In this document: one piece after another, positions 1 through 6,882 of the stretch
How the letters are laid out: the number at the start of each line of letters is the position of its first letter
Numbering within the stretch: position 1 is the stretch's first letter
NCBI GenBank assembly: GCA_945900685.1
Contig: CAMDJS010000074.1
Span: 1-9,817, forward strand
Reading direction: 5' to 3'
Source of the DNA: Bordetella parapertussis
GTDB lineage: Bacteria; Pseudomonadota; Gammaproteobacteria; Burkholderiales; Burkholderiaceae_C
Length of the DNA stretch: 9,817 bases
The notes under the pieces: model-generated
Database searches by the model: none
The model's input: the letters and a program-made list of their open reading frames with translations, nothing else
Told to the model about the DNA's origin: nothing
Program-made: the position numbers and the translations under genes

Positions 1-129
1 AATTTCTGCTTCCAGAGCCTGGTTCAGCCAAGTGGTGAACTGTTGTGAGGGGTGTTTGGCAGCGTTGGATTCCAGCAGTTCGGCCTGCTGGTAGTTCTTG
101 CGCATATCGGCAAGTGACGGTGTGTTCAT
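1..129 (-). CDS. pdxH: Pyridoxamine 5'-phosphate oxidase, N-terminal fragment
   Basis: Only the first 43 codons are inside the window; the gene runs off the left edge. The minus-strand ATG at 129-127 opens a frame reading MNTPSLADMRKNYQQAELLE and continuing with a segment containing QQFTTWLNQALEAE. The SLADMRKNY start and the FxxWLNQALxAE segment match the amino end of betaproteobacterial PdxH as I know it. PdxH is the FMN-dependent cytosolic enzyme that oxidises pyridoxine or pyridoxamine 5'-phosphate to pyridoxal 5'-phosphate. The FMN-binding and catalytic parts are outside the window, so the call rests on the N-terminus alone. It lies 32 bases downstream of the last transporter gene on the same strand, so read-through is possible, but nothing functional links the two. 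Confidence 0.8.
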   Translation of the reverse strand, partial: MNTPSLADMRKNYQQAELLESNAAKHPSQQFTTWLNQALEAEI

Positions 130-161
130 AAAACCTGAGAGTTGAAAAACATGCCTTGATC

Positions 162-1037
162 TTATTCCTTGACCGCACCGGTCATGCCAGAGACATAGTG
201 GTCGACAAAAAACGAATAGAGCACAGCCACCGGCAGCGAGCCCAGCAGGGCACCGGCCATGAGCGAGCCCCAGTGGTAGACATCGCCTTCCACCAACTCG
301 GTGACCACGCCCACAGGCACGGTTTTCACCTCGGAGGAAGAGATGAAGGTGAGCGCATAAATGAACTCGTTCCAAGACAAGGTGAACGCAAAAATACCGG
401 CTGATATCAAGCCCGGCACCGACAAGGGCAGAATGATTTTCCAAAGAATTTCAAACCGTGTGGCGCCGTCGATCAAGGCGCATTCTTCCAACTCAAAAGG
501 AATGGAGCGGAAATAACCCATGAGCAGCCAGGTGCAAAACGGAATCAAAAACGTGGGGTAGGTGAGGATCAGCGCCCAGCGTGTGTCGAACAAACCCAGC
601 TTGAAGACGATGGTGGCCAGTGGTATGAACAATATGGACGGCGGCACCAGATAGGCCAGAAAAATCCCCAAGCCCACTTGGCGCGATCCTTTGAAGCGCA
701 AACGCTCAATCGCATAAGCTGCCAGCACCGCGCACACCAACGACACCACGGTGGCAATGACGGAGATGAACACGGTGTTCCACAGCCATTCGGGGTAGGC
801 GGTTTTGAACAGCAGTTTGTGAAAATGGTCCAGGGTCGGTTGAATCACCCAAAACGGGTTACCGTCACGCGACAAGAGTTCTTTGTTCGGCTTCACCGAG
901 GTGATGACCATCCAGTAAAACGGAAACAGCAACACGAACACAAAAATGCCCAACGGTATGTAGACCGTGACCCAACGGCTGCGCACTGTGTCCAGGTAGG
1001 ACATGCCTTGGCTGTCGTCTTCTAGGCTTGTACTCAT
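162..1037 (-). CDS. ABC sugar transporter permease, MalG/UgpE type
   Basis: A 291-residue inner-membrane permease, the second of two in a carbohydrate-uptake (CUT1-type) ABC importer. A hydrophobic first helix around residues 25-45 (IPLGIFVFVLLFPFYWMVIT) is followed by five further membrane segments. The cytoplasmic EAA loop reads EECALIDGATRFEILWKIIL, the coupling helix that docks on the ATPase. Length and layout match MalG/UgpE proteins. The start is well supported: the ATG at 1037 has GGAGG about nine bases upstream and overlaps the preceding permease stop by four bases (ATGA), as expected for translational coupling. It would form a heterodimer with the 1034-1936 product. The substrate cannot be read from the permease sequence. 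Confidence 0.95.
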   Translation of the reverse strand: MSTSLEDDSQGMSYLDTVRSRWVTVYIPLGIFVFVLLFPFYWMVITSVKPNKELLSRDGNPFWVIQPTLDHFHKLLFKTAYPEWLWNTVFISVIATVVSLVCAVLAAYAIERLRFKGSRQVGLGIFLAYLVPPSILFIPLATIVFKLGLFDTRWALILTYPTFLIPFCTWLLMGYFRSIPFELEECALIDGATRFEILWKIILPLSVPGLISAGIFAFTLSWNEFIYALTFISSSEVKTVPVGVVTELVEGDVYHWGSLMAGALLGSLPVAVLYSFFVDHYVSGMTGAVKE

Positions 1038-1936
1038 TTGTCGCTGCCTCCTTGTTGCCAGGCGCGGCGTTGCAACCCGAAGTAACTGAACAATATGGCG
1101 GCCAGCAAAAACGGCACCATGGCAATGGCAATCGCCGCACCTTCACCAAGCGCGCCGCCGGAAATAGCGCGCTGGAACGACAGCGTGGCCATCAAATGCG
1201 TGGCGTTCAACGGACCACCGCGCGTGATGACGTAAATCAGTTGGAAGTCGGTGAACGTGAACAGCACTGAAAACGTCATGACCACGGCGATCATGGGTGT
1301 CAGCAGCGGCAAGGTGATGTGCTTGAAACGCTGCCAAGCAGTCGCGCCGTCAATGGCTGCGGCTTCGTACAGCGACGGCGAAATGGTTTGCAAACCGGCC
1401 AGCAAGGTGATGGCGACAAACGGTACACCGCGCCAGACGTTGGCTGCCAGCACCGAGAAACGTGCATTCCACGGGTCACCCAGAAAATCGATGTAATGGT
1501 CTATCCAACCCATCTTGATCAGTATCCAACTGATGATGGAAAACTGCGCGTCGTACAGCCACCAAAACGCCAGTGCCGACAAAGCCGTGGGTACGATATA
1601 GGGCAGCAATATCACCGAGCGGAAAAAAGTTTTGTACGGCATTTTTTCGTTCAGCAACACTGCCAGCCAAAGCCCTAAGAAAAACTTCAATACGCTGGCG
1701 ATGAAGGTATAGAAAAGGGTATTGAACAAGGCCAACCTGGTGACTGAGTCTTCCCATAAAAACTCGTAATTTTCCAGCCCGATGAATTCGCCGCCGCGCC
1801 CGATTTTGGTGTCAGTAAAGCCCAGCCACACACCCAAACCCAGCGGGTAAGTGAGAAACAGCACCAGCAAAACAGTGGCCGGTGTCATAAACACCAGACC
1901 CAAACCATTGCGGCTGTTTTGGAGTTTTTTAAACAT
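1034..1936 (-). CDS. ABC sugar transporter permease, MalF/UgpA type
   Basis: A 300-residue inner-membrane permease with about six transmembrane segments. The first, around residues 13-36, begins GLVFMTPATVLLVLFLTYPL, typical of the MalF/UgpA partner in CUT1 importers. The EAA motif YEAAAIDGATAWQRFKHITL contacts the nucleotide-binding subunit. Its start ATG shares one base with the TGA stop of the substrate-binding gene (TGATG). I see no strong Shine-Dalgarno sequence of its own, so translation probably depends on reinitiation after the upstream gene. It pairs with the 162-1037 permease to form the membrane channel. It lacks the extra N-terminal helices of E. coli MalF, as UgpA-type members do. 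Confidence 0.95.
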   Translation of the reverse strand: MFKKLQNSRNGLGLVFMTPATVLLVLFLTYPLGLGVWLGFTDTKIGRGGEFIGLENYEFLWEDSVTRLALFNTLFYTFIASVLKFFLGLWLAVLLNEKMPYKTFFRSVILLPYIVPTALSALAFWWLYDAQFSIISWILIKMGWIDHYIDFLGDPWNARFSVLAANVWRGVPFVAITLLAGLQTISPSLYEAAAIDGATAWQRFKHITLPLLTPMIAVVMTFSVLFTFTDFQLIYVITRGGPLNATHLMATLSFQRAISGGALGEGAAIAIAMVPFLLAAILFSYFGLQRRAWQQGGSDK

Positions 1937-3252
1937 CAGGATTTGTAGTAACGCTCGGCGCGTTTTTGCGCACGTTGAGCCGATTCTGCGGGCGATTTAG
2001 AACCCGATGCGGCCTCGGCCACCATGTTGCAGACGATGAAGTCCGCCATGGCCCCTGCCGAGGCGTAACCGAGTTGACCGGCAAAGCCTGAGGGGCGCAT
2101 GTTTTTGGCCGAATCACGGTAGGGCGTGTGCTTGGGGTCCACGGTCCAGATGGGGTTTTTGGCATAGGCCGCCAGCGGGTGCGACACATAGCCGCCGCCG
2201 CCTTGTAGCCAAGCGTCGTATTGCTCGGCTTCCATCATGAAGCGCAAAAATTCTTTGGCTGCATTGGGGTACTTGGTGTATTTGAAGATCATCTGGTTGA
2301 AGAACAAATGGTATTCAGTGGGTACGCCGACCGGGCCGACGGGGAAGGGCGCGTGTTGTATGTCTGCAGCGATGGCTTTGACCGCCGGGTTGTCCGAATT
2401 TTTAGCCGAGTAGTAAATGGATATGCCGTTGTTGGTGACACTGATCTGGTTGTCTAAAAACGCTTTGTTGTTGTTCGGGTCCAGCCAGGACAAAGTGCCG
2501 GGGATGAAGGTTTTGTAAAGCTCTCGGCTGTATTCCAGCGCTTTGACGGTTTCGGGGCTGTTGATGGTGACCTTGTTGTTTTTGTCAACGATGGAGCCGC
2601 CGAAAGCCCAGATCAGCCAATGCGTCCAACCGCTGTCGCCGGTGGCGTTGCCCAGCGCCATGCCGCCGGGTGTGCCTTTGGCATGCAGCGCTTGGAACAT
2701 TTTCAAATAGCTGCCCACATCTTTGGGGAAGCTGTTGAAGCCCGCCGCTTTCAACATGCTTTGGCGGTAGACCATGATGGCACCGCTGGCGCCCAGCGGC
2801 ACGCCTATCCATTTTTTACCGTCCGGGCGCATATAGGTTTCGCACGATGGGAACCAGCCGCCGTATTTGTTGCCCAAGTAAGTGCATAAATCGGTCACAT
2901 CCAACAGCTTGTCGGGGTACAGGTTGGCATCATCGTTGGTCGACAAAATAATGTCAGCACCTGCACCGGTGTTGGCGGCCACCGCTGCTTTGGGGCGCAC
3001 GTCTTCCCAGCCCTCGGTGTCAACCCGCACCTCGATGCCAGTTTTTTCGGTGAACTTTTTCACGTTCGCCAAGTAGGCATCCAGCTCGCCTTGCACAAAG
3101 CGGCTCCAACGCAGCACGCGCAGTTTGGCGCCTTTTTCGGGGACATTGGTCCATTGCGCGTGCGCTTTGGAGGTCCACAGCATGGGTGCGACAGCAGCAC
3201 CGGTGGCCAGACCGGTAGTTTGGATGAATTGGCGGCGGGTGGTGTCGGACAT
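1936..3252 (-). CDS. ABC transporter extracellular sugar-binding protein, Tat-exported
   Basis: A 438-residue family-1 solute-binding protein, the periplasmic receptor that delivers substrate to the two permeases. The N-terminus carries a twin-arginine signal: MSDTTRRQFIQTTG (Arg6-Arg7), then a hydrophobic stretch and a likely cleavage after AHA near residue 32. The mature part has the usual two-lobe pattern, including LRVLRWSRF, a GADIILSTND segment and GVPLGASGAIMVYR. Near the C-terminus, NAAKEFLRFMM is typical of the family. A GGAG sequence five bases before the ATG supports the start. It follows the ATPase gene after 20 bases. Tat rather than Sec export means it would fold before export. 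I do not recognise the ligand; the divergent denD gene hints at a sugar acid, which is inference only. Confidence 0.93.
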   Translation of the reverse strand: MSDTTRRQFIQTTGLATGAAVAPMLWTSKAHAQWTNVPEKGAKLRVLRWSRFVQGELDAYLANVKKFTEKTGIEVRVDTEGWEDVRPKAAVAANTGAGADIILSTNDDANLYPDKLLDVTDLCTYLGNKYGGWFPSCETYMRPDGKKWIGVPLGASGAIMVYRQSMLKAAGFNSFPKDVGSYLKMFQALHAKGTPGGMALGNATGDSGWTHWLIWAFGGSIVDKNNKVTINSPETVKALEYSRELYKTFIPGTLSWLDPNNNKAFLDNQISVTNNGISIYYSAKNSDNPAVKAIAADIQHAPFPVGPVGVPTEYHLFFNQMIFKYTKYPNAAKEFLRFMMEAEQYDAWLQGGGGYVSHPLAAYAKNPIWTVDPKHTPYRDSAKNMRPSGFAGQLGYASAGAMADFIVCNMVAEAASGSKSPAESAQRAQKRAERYYKS

Positions 3253-3272
3253 GGCGGCTCCAAGGTATGTGG

Positions 3273-4337
3273 TTAGGCGACCAGCGCTTTGCCGCTGGCG
3301 GCATCAAACAAATGCGCGCGGCTGGCATCGGCTTGCAAGCGGATGGTGCTGCCCGGCGTGAACGCATGGCGTTCGCGAAACACCGAAGTCACTTCGACGC
3401 CTGCGATTTTGGTGAACACTTGCGTGTCAGCGCCGGTGGGTTCGACCACCACCACTTCGGTGGCCAAACCGGTGTCACCGCTGGCGATGTCCAAGTGCTC
3501 GGGGCGAATGCCGTACACCACGCTTTGACCCTCTGAGGCGCGCGCGTGCACCGGCATGGGCAGCAGACTGCCGTCACTCAAGGCGACCTGGTCGCCGCGC
3601 ACCACACCGGGCAAAAAATTCATGGAAGGCGAGCCGATGAAACCGGCGACAAACTGGTTGGCCGGGTGGTCGTACAAATCCAGCGGACTGCCGATTTGTT
3701 CGACCACGCCGTCGCGCATGACGACGATTTTGTCGGCCATGGTCATGGCTTCGATTTGGTCGTGTGTGACGTAAATGGATGTGGTTTTCAGACGCTGGTG
3801 CAGCTCTTTGATTTCGGTTCGCATGGTCACGCGCAACTTGGCGTCCAAATTCGACAGCGGTTCGTCAAACAAAAACACCTGCGGGTCGCGCACGATGGCG
3901 CGGCCCATGGCCACGCGCTGGCGCTGGCCGCCAGAGAGCTGACGCGGATAGCGGTCGAGCAAGGCATGCAAGCCCAAAATGCCTGCGGCAATGTCCACAC
4001 GCTCGGCGATTTTGGTGGCCGGTTGTTTGGCCAGCAGCAGCGAGAACGCCATGTTGTCGCGCACAGTCATGTGCGGGTAGAGCGCATAGTTTTGGAACAC
4101 CATGGCGATGTCACGCTCTTTGGGCGGCATTTGGTTGACAAGTTTGTCACCGATGTGGATGTCACCCGCCGAGATTTCTTCCAGCCCGGCGATCATGCGC
4201 AGCAAGGTGGATTTGCCGCAGCCGGAAGGACCCACCAGCACACAGAACTCACCATCGGCGATGTCGATGCTGACACCTTTGATGATGTGGGTTCGGCCAA
4301 AGTATTTCTCAACCTGACCGATGGTCACGCTTGCCAT
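3273..4337 (-). CDS. ABC transporter ATP-binding protein, MalK/UgpC type
   Basis: A 354-residue cytoplasmic ATPase that powers the importer. All nucleotide-binding motifs are intact: Walker A GPSGCGKST (residues 36-44), Q-loop Gln82 in MVFQNYALYPHM, signature LSGGQRQR from residue 134, Walker B VFLFDEP ending at 160, D-loop SNLDAK, and H-loop His192 in YVTHDQ. The last third, with YGIRPEHLDIA, is the TOBE/regulatory domain of MalK/UgpC proteins. I chose the start at 4337 (MASVTIGQVEKYFG) rather than an in-frame ATG 17 codons upstream. GGAG lies six bases before it, and family members begin with this segment; the upstream extension has no family resemblance and falls in the likely leader. It is the first gene of the minus-strand operon. 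Confidence 0.95.
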   Translation of the reverse strand: MASVTIGQVEKYFGRTHIIKGVSIDIADGEFCVLVGPSGCGKSTLLRMIAGLEEISAGDIHIGDKLVNQMPPKERDIAMVFQNYALYPHMTVRDNMAFSLLLAKQPATKIAERVDIAAGILGLHALLDRYPRQLSGGQRQRVAMGRAIVRDPQVFLFDEPLSNLDAKLRVTMRTEIKELHQRLKTTSIYVTHDQIEAMTMADKIVVMRDGVVEQIGSPLDLYDHPANQFVAGFIGSPSMNFLPGVVRGDQVALSDGSLLPMPVHARASEGQSVVYGIRPEHLDIASGDTGLATEVVVVEPTGADTQVFTKIAGVEVTSVFRERHAFTPGSTIRLQADASRAHLFDAASGKALVA

Positions 4338-4496
4338 GTCACGCTCCGAAAAGGGGCAGTGCGCAAAGCACTGCAATCGTTCGAGCATATGCGCTTAATG
4401 GCTTGAGGGTATATCGGGTGTTACCCCTTAGCATGCCTATCCTATGGAGAGCATGAACAAGCTATGCTTTCGCCATCAACCAACAGGGAATATGAC
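4338..4496. promoter_or_regulatory. Divergent control region between transporter operon and denD, with palindrome
   Basis: This 159-base region must hold the outward promoters for the transporter operon (minus) and denD (plus). The clearest element is a perfect inverted repeat at 4356-4374: GCAGTGC, a five-base GCAAA loop, then GCACTGC. It lies 18 bases upstream of the ATPase start. It could be an operator for a local regulator or a hairpin in the transporter leader. Near the denD side, AGCATG occurs twice (around 4430 and 4450). I could not fix convincing -35/-10 pairs in either direction, and no regulator gene is in the window. Confidence 0.45.
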
Positions 4497-5498
4497 ATGA
4501 AGCTATTGATTACCGGCGGAGCAGGATTTTTGGGTGCAAGACTGGCGCGTACATTGCTCGCTAAAGGTGAATTGGCAGGTGGCAAATTGACTCAGGTGGT
4601 GTTAGCAGACCAATTTCCCGCACCTGCAGATTTGGCCGCTGACCCTCGGGTTCAAGTATTGACCGGACCCTTGCTAGAGCAATGTTCAGGTTTTGTACAA
4701 GCCAAATTCGATGGCGTTTTTCACTTGGCTTCAGCCGTTTCTGGCGAATGCGAAGCTGACTTTGATTTGGGCATGCGCTCCAACCTTGACAGCACCCGCG
4801 CTTTGTTGGATGCGCTTCGTGCTGCGGGTAACAAACCGCGCGTGTTGTTCAGCAGTTCGGTGGCGGTTTACGGGCCGGACCCGGCGCATCCATTGCCCGA
4901 CGTGGTGACCGACGACACCTTCACCACGCCGCAAACTTCTTATGGCGCGCAAAAACTGATGTGCGAATATTTGGTGGCTGACTACAGCCGCAAGGGCTAC
5001 ATCGATGGCCGCAGTGCCCGCTTGATGACAGTGAGTGTGCGACCCGGCAAACCGAATGGCGCGGCATCGTCCTTTTTCAGCGGCATATTGCGCGAGCCGT
5101 TGGCGGGTGAAGAATCGATTTGCCCGGTGGACGCCAGTGTGTCGCATCCGGTGTCTTCACCCGGTGTGACTGTGCGCAGCTTGATCGCTATTTTCGAAGC
5201 CAGTGCAGAAGAGTTCCAAGGCCGCAGCGCCATGAATTTGCCAGCCTTGAATGTGACTGTGCAGGAAATGCTGGATGCACTGGAAGCAGTGGCCGGTCCG
5301 GCGGTGCGTGCACGTGTGAAGTTTCAGCGCGACGAGCGGGTTGCCAATATCGTGGCCAATTGGCCCAAAGGCGCCAAGGCATTGCGTGCGCCGCGTTTGG
5401 GTTTGCAACCGGATGCGAATTTCCAAGACGTAATCCGTCAGTACATTGATGATTGCAAGGCGGCTGGTTTGGAGAAGACGGCGCTTAAAGGGATGTGA
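4497..5498 (+). CDS. denD: NAD-dependent sugar-acid dehydrogenase, DenD-like (D-erythronate dehydrogenase family)
   Basis: A 333-residue extended short-chain dehydrogenase. The N-terminal dinucleotide-binding motif is TGGAGFLG (residues 6-13), and the catalytic Tyr-x3-Lys is Y149-K153 in SYGAQK, with serines at 119-121. The segments TPQTSYGAQK, DYSRKGYIDGR, VRPGKPNGAASSFFSG and ILREPLAG are the recognisable signature of the DenD group. DenD oxidises D-erythronate to 2-oxo-tetronate, which is then processed by OtnK, OtnC and OtnI; none of those genes is in the window. I chose the ATG at 4497 because the Rossmann fold begins immediately after it and GGGA lies about nine bases upstream. An in-frame ATG at 4464 adds 11 residues with no family resemblance. 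Divergence from the sugar ABC operon suggests a shared pathway. The family call is firm; the exact substrate is inferred. Confidence 0.8.
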   Translation: MKLLITGGAGFLGARLARTLLAKGELAGGKLTQVVLADQFPAPADLAADPRVQVLTGPLLEQCSGFVQAKFDGVFHLASAVSGECEADFDLGMRSNLDSTRALLDALRAAGNKPRVLFSSSVAVYGPDPAHPLPDVVTDDTFTTPQTSYGAQKLMCEYLVADYSRKGYIDGRSARLMTVSVRPGKPNGAASSFFSGILREPLAGEESICPVDASVSHPVSSPGVTVRSLIAIFEASAEEFQGRSAMNLPALNVTVQEMLDALEAVAGPAVRARVKFQRDERVANIVANWPKGAKALRAPRLGLQPDANFQDVIRQYIDDCKAAGLEKTALKGM

Positions 5499-5767
5499 GC
5501 TTGAGTGCAATCACTTCGAGTTGCACACTCGGGGGTGATGAGTGCAGCTTGACGAATTTTTCGGTTTGGCGAGCGCAACAGCCCGGCCTCGCCTTCACGC
5601 TTACGCAACGTCGGCGCGGCTCAAGCGCTCTTCGTATCGCCCGCAAGCACCCAGAGGTCGTGCGAGAAGCGCTAGCCTAAGCCTAGTGTGGAGTTACCCC
5701 TTTAGTAGAACAATATTGTGTCCGTGCTAAGGGGACAACTCCAACTCCACATTAAACAATCAGACGG
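5499..5767. other. Gene-poor junction between denD and the toxin-antitoxin pair
   Basis: Two convergent genes, denD and the ParE-like toxin, end at the borders of this stretch. I see no convincing gene here. Frames of about 60 codons are open on both strands in 5499-5680, but none has family features or a good ribosome-binding site. GAGTGCA occurs around 5503 and 5540, and a weak GTGCAA/TTGCAC inverted repeat spans about 5505-5526. No clear U-tract terminator is visible, although convergent genes would be expected to need one. The right part holds the palindrome listed separately. Confidence 0.5.
5687..5750. repeat. Imperfect palindrome with IS/MITE-like ends
   Basis: The left arm TGGAGTTACCCCTTTAGTA (5689-5707) and the reverse complement of the right arm (5725-5743), TGGAGTTGTCCCCTTAGCA, agree at 15 of 19 positions without gaps. 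The spacer of about 17 bases includes CAATATTG. The right arm is followed by a second ACTCCA copy. TGGAGTT...CCCC ends resemble terminal inverted repeats of small insertion sequences or miniature derivatives, but no transposase and no clear target duplication is visible. A hairpin terminator between convergent genes is the alternative, although the downstream T-run is missing. Confidence 0.45.
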
Positions 5768-6088
5768 TCAAATCCTCAACACTCGGCGCATCAGTAGTGC
5801 GGGGAAGTCTTGCCGATGCGCGGCTACTGCATACACATACACATCAGCGTCGAAGCGCCGGTAAACCAGTTTGTGGTGCGAGGTGAAAACGCATTGGTAA
5901 TCGAAGATGCCGACAGCGGCCAGTTCTGAAACGGGTGACCCGTTCAGAAGTCCAGAATCCAGGGTCGCGAGCTTGTCAAATATTTCGTCTTCGGCAGCCA
6001 GCCAATCGCTCAAACTCCATCGTTCAAGCATGTACGCTTGCAGTGAAAGCAGGTCGTCTTGCGCATCGGGCAGCACAACGATGGCCAT
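5768..6088 (-). CDS. ParE/RelE-family toxin of a type II toxin-antitoxin system
   Basis: A 106-residue protein of the RelE/ParE superfamily. It starts MAIVVLPDAQDDLLSLQAYM, the usual beta strand followed by a long amphipathic helix. The second half, DYQCVFTSHHKLVYRRFDAD then VYVYAVAAHRQDFPALLMRR, is the typical ParE-like core ending in a conserved strand with His-Arg-Gln. Such toxins either inhibit DNA gyrase (ParE) or cut mRNA on the ribosome (RelE); the sequence alone does not decide which. The start ATG overlaps the last base of the antitoxin TGA (TGATG), so the toxin is translationally coupled to its antitoxin. Length is normal and no motif looks broken, so the module may be active. It lies convergent to denD. 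Confidence 0.88.
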   Translation of the reverse strand: MAIVVLPDAQDDLLSLQAYMLERWSLSDWLAAEDEIFDKLATLDSGLLNGSPVSELAAVGIFDYQCVFTSHHKLVYRRFDADVYVYAVAAHRQDFPALLMRRVLRI

Positions 6089-6366
6089 CAGGTTCGGCCT
6101 TTGCGTGCAGCCGCCAGTTGCGCACGCGACTGCACGACCGAAAACCCCTTGCCCTGTGCGCGGTCTTTTTCGCCCAAGGCCACGATTTGCAGGGCGGCAA
6201 TCAGGGCTTGTTTTTCCTCAAACTGCTTGACGCTCTCAATCACCATGCTGGCTTCGCCGTTTTGGGTGATGAAAAAAGGCTTGCCATTGAGTGCCAAGTC
6301 TTCTGAAATTTGCGCCGCATGGCTTTTTAAGTAGGAAATGGATTTGATGTTGGCTGTGGAGGTCAT
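6088..6366 (-). CDS. Phd/YefM-family antitoxin
   Basis: A 92-residue antitoxin. The N-terminal domain, MTSTANIKSISYLKSHAAQI through KPFFITQNGEASMVI, has the Phd/YefM layout: a short strand, the helix that contains YLKSHA, then strands carrying the FITQNG and ASMVI pattern. This domain binds DNA as a dimer and represses its own operon. The C-terminal part after residue 50 is helical and charged and would wrap the toxin. It comes first in the operon, as usual for Phd-type pairs. No good Shine-Dalgarno sequence precedes the ATG, but this is the only start that preserves the family N-terminus. The promoter and three tandem repeats lie just upstream. Confidence 0.88.
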   Translation of the reverse strand: MTSTANIKSISYLKSHAAQISEDLALNGKPFFITQNGEASMVIESVKQFEEKQALIAALQIVALGEKDRAQGKGFSVVQSRAQLAAARKGRT

Positions 6367-6383
6367 GGCTGGACGGTGTTTGG

Positions 6384-6419
6384 GGGATTGAGTTTAGGAT
6401 TGAATTTGGGCTTGAATTT
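6384..6419. repeat. Three tandem 12-bp repeats upstream of the antitoxin gene
   Basis: Read on the plus strand the units are GGGATTGAGTTT, AGGATTGAATTT and GGGCTTGAATTT. They are directly abutting and differ from each other at two to three positions. They begin 17 bases upstream of the antitoxin ATG and overlap the proposed -10 hexamer. Spacing of about one helical turn at a toxin-antitoxin promoter makes them candidate binding sites for cooperative Phd-type autorepression. That role is inferred from position; chance slippage duplication is the alternative. Confidence 0.7.
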
Positions 6420-6443
6420 AGTTTCTTTGCTTGGGCTTGTCAA
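6415..6443 (-). promoter_or_regulatory. Sigma-70-type promoter of the toxin-antitoxin operon
   Basis: On the minus strand a perfect -35 hexamer TTGACA (6443-6438) is followed by a 17-base spacer and TAAATT (6420-6415), which matches the -10 consensus at four of six positions. Transcription would start near 6408, inside the 12-bp repeats and about 40 bases before the antitoxin ATG. The -10 overlaps the stop codon of the intI remnant, so this promoter sits in the sequence that replaced the integrase 3' end. Confidence 0.65.
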
Positions 6444-6882
6444 TGGGCACAATAGGCCACGCCATGTCCGCTGTAAGTGTCCAACCATCCAACTGCGCCA
6501 ATAGGCCAGCCACTTCTTCTTTGGTCAGCACCGCTGGAATGCGTTTGGACTGCTGCGGTCGCCCAATGTTGTTGAGCCAAGGCAAGTCAAAGCCCAGTAC
6601 CTCGCGATACAAAAACAGCAGAGCACTGAGCGCTTGGTTGTGAGTGGAGGCCGACACCTTGCGCTCATTGGCCAGCATGGACAAAAACGATTCCACATTG
6701 GCTACACCTATCTCGCGGGGGTGACGCACTCTAAGGTATTTAATTTCAACCAATAAGATGAAAAAAAGAATCTAATATAGGTAATATTTCTCGGTTCTGA
6801 GGCTATAGTGCATATACCGAACCCGCTTGCGCACTTGGTCAAGCAAGCGGGTGGATTGCAAGGAAGGAGCGCCGAGTTTCAT
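6418..6882 (-). pseudogene. intI: Integron integrase (IntI), disrupted and 3'-truncated
   Basis: The original ATG is at 6882-6880. The frame reads MKLGAPSLQSTRLLDQVRKR, then VRYMHYSLRTEKYYLY, then a TAG stop at 6774-6772. LLDQVRxRxRYxHYSLRTE is the characteristic N-terminus of integron integrases, and the TAG sits where IntI proteins have the conserved Trp of YVxWxR. In the same frame after the stop, VRHPREIGVANVESFLSMLA, NERKVSASTHNQALSALLFL and YREVLGFDLPWL continue the SAM-like N-terminal domain, with about five extra residues just before RHP by my alignment. Homology ends at LLAQLDG (about 6484); the following 21 codons are unrelated. The whole catalytic domain (Arg, His, Arg, Tyr) is missing, against about 320-340 residues normally. 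The open part from the TTG at 6753 cannot be an active recombinase. It is transcribed away from the cassettes, as in other integrons. Confidence 0.92.

Noticed and set aside
3546..4406. A 286-codon open frame on the plus strand
   Set aside because: It is entirely antisense to the well-supported ABC ATPase, is His/Gln/Arg/Gly-rich in the way shadow frames of GC-biased genes are, and shows no family motif.
4464..4496. Upstream ATG as the denD start
   Set aside because: The extra 11 residues have no family counterpart; the Rossmann motif begins right after the ATG at 4497, which has a plausible GGGA.
5499..5686. Possible small genes of about 60 codons on either strand
   Set aside because: No recognisable domain and no convincing start; the plus-strand frame from 5495 overlaps the denD end, and the minus-strand frame has no supported start codon.
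5687..5750. The palindrome as an attC of an inverted cassette holding the ParE/Phd pair
   Set aside because: Neither strand has a GTTRRRY/RYYYAAC heptamer pair at its ends, and no heptamer matches the other side of the TA module.
6384..6419. The tandem repeats as a CRISPR array or replication iterons
   Set aside because: The 12-bp units abut directly with no spacers, only three exist, and no Cas or Rep gene is present; position points to a TA operator or slippage.
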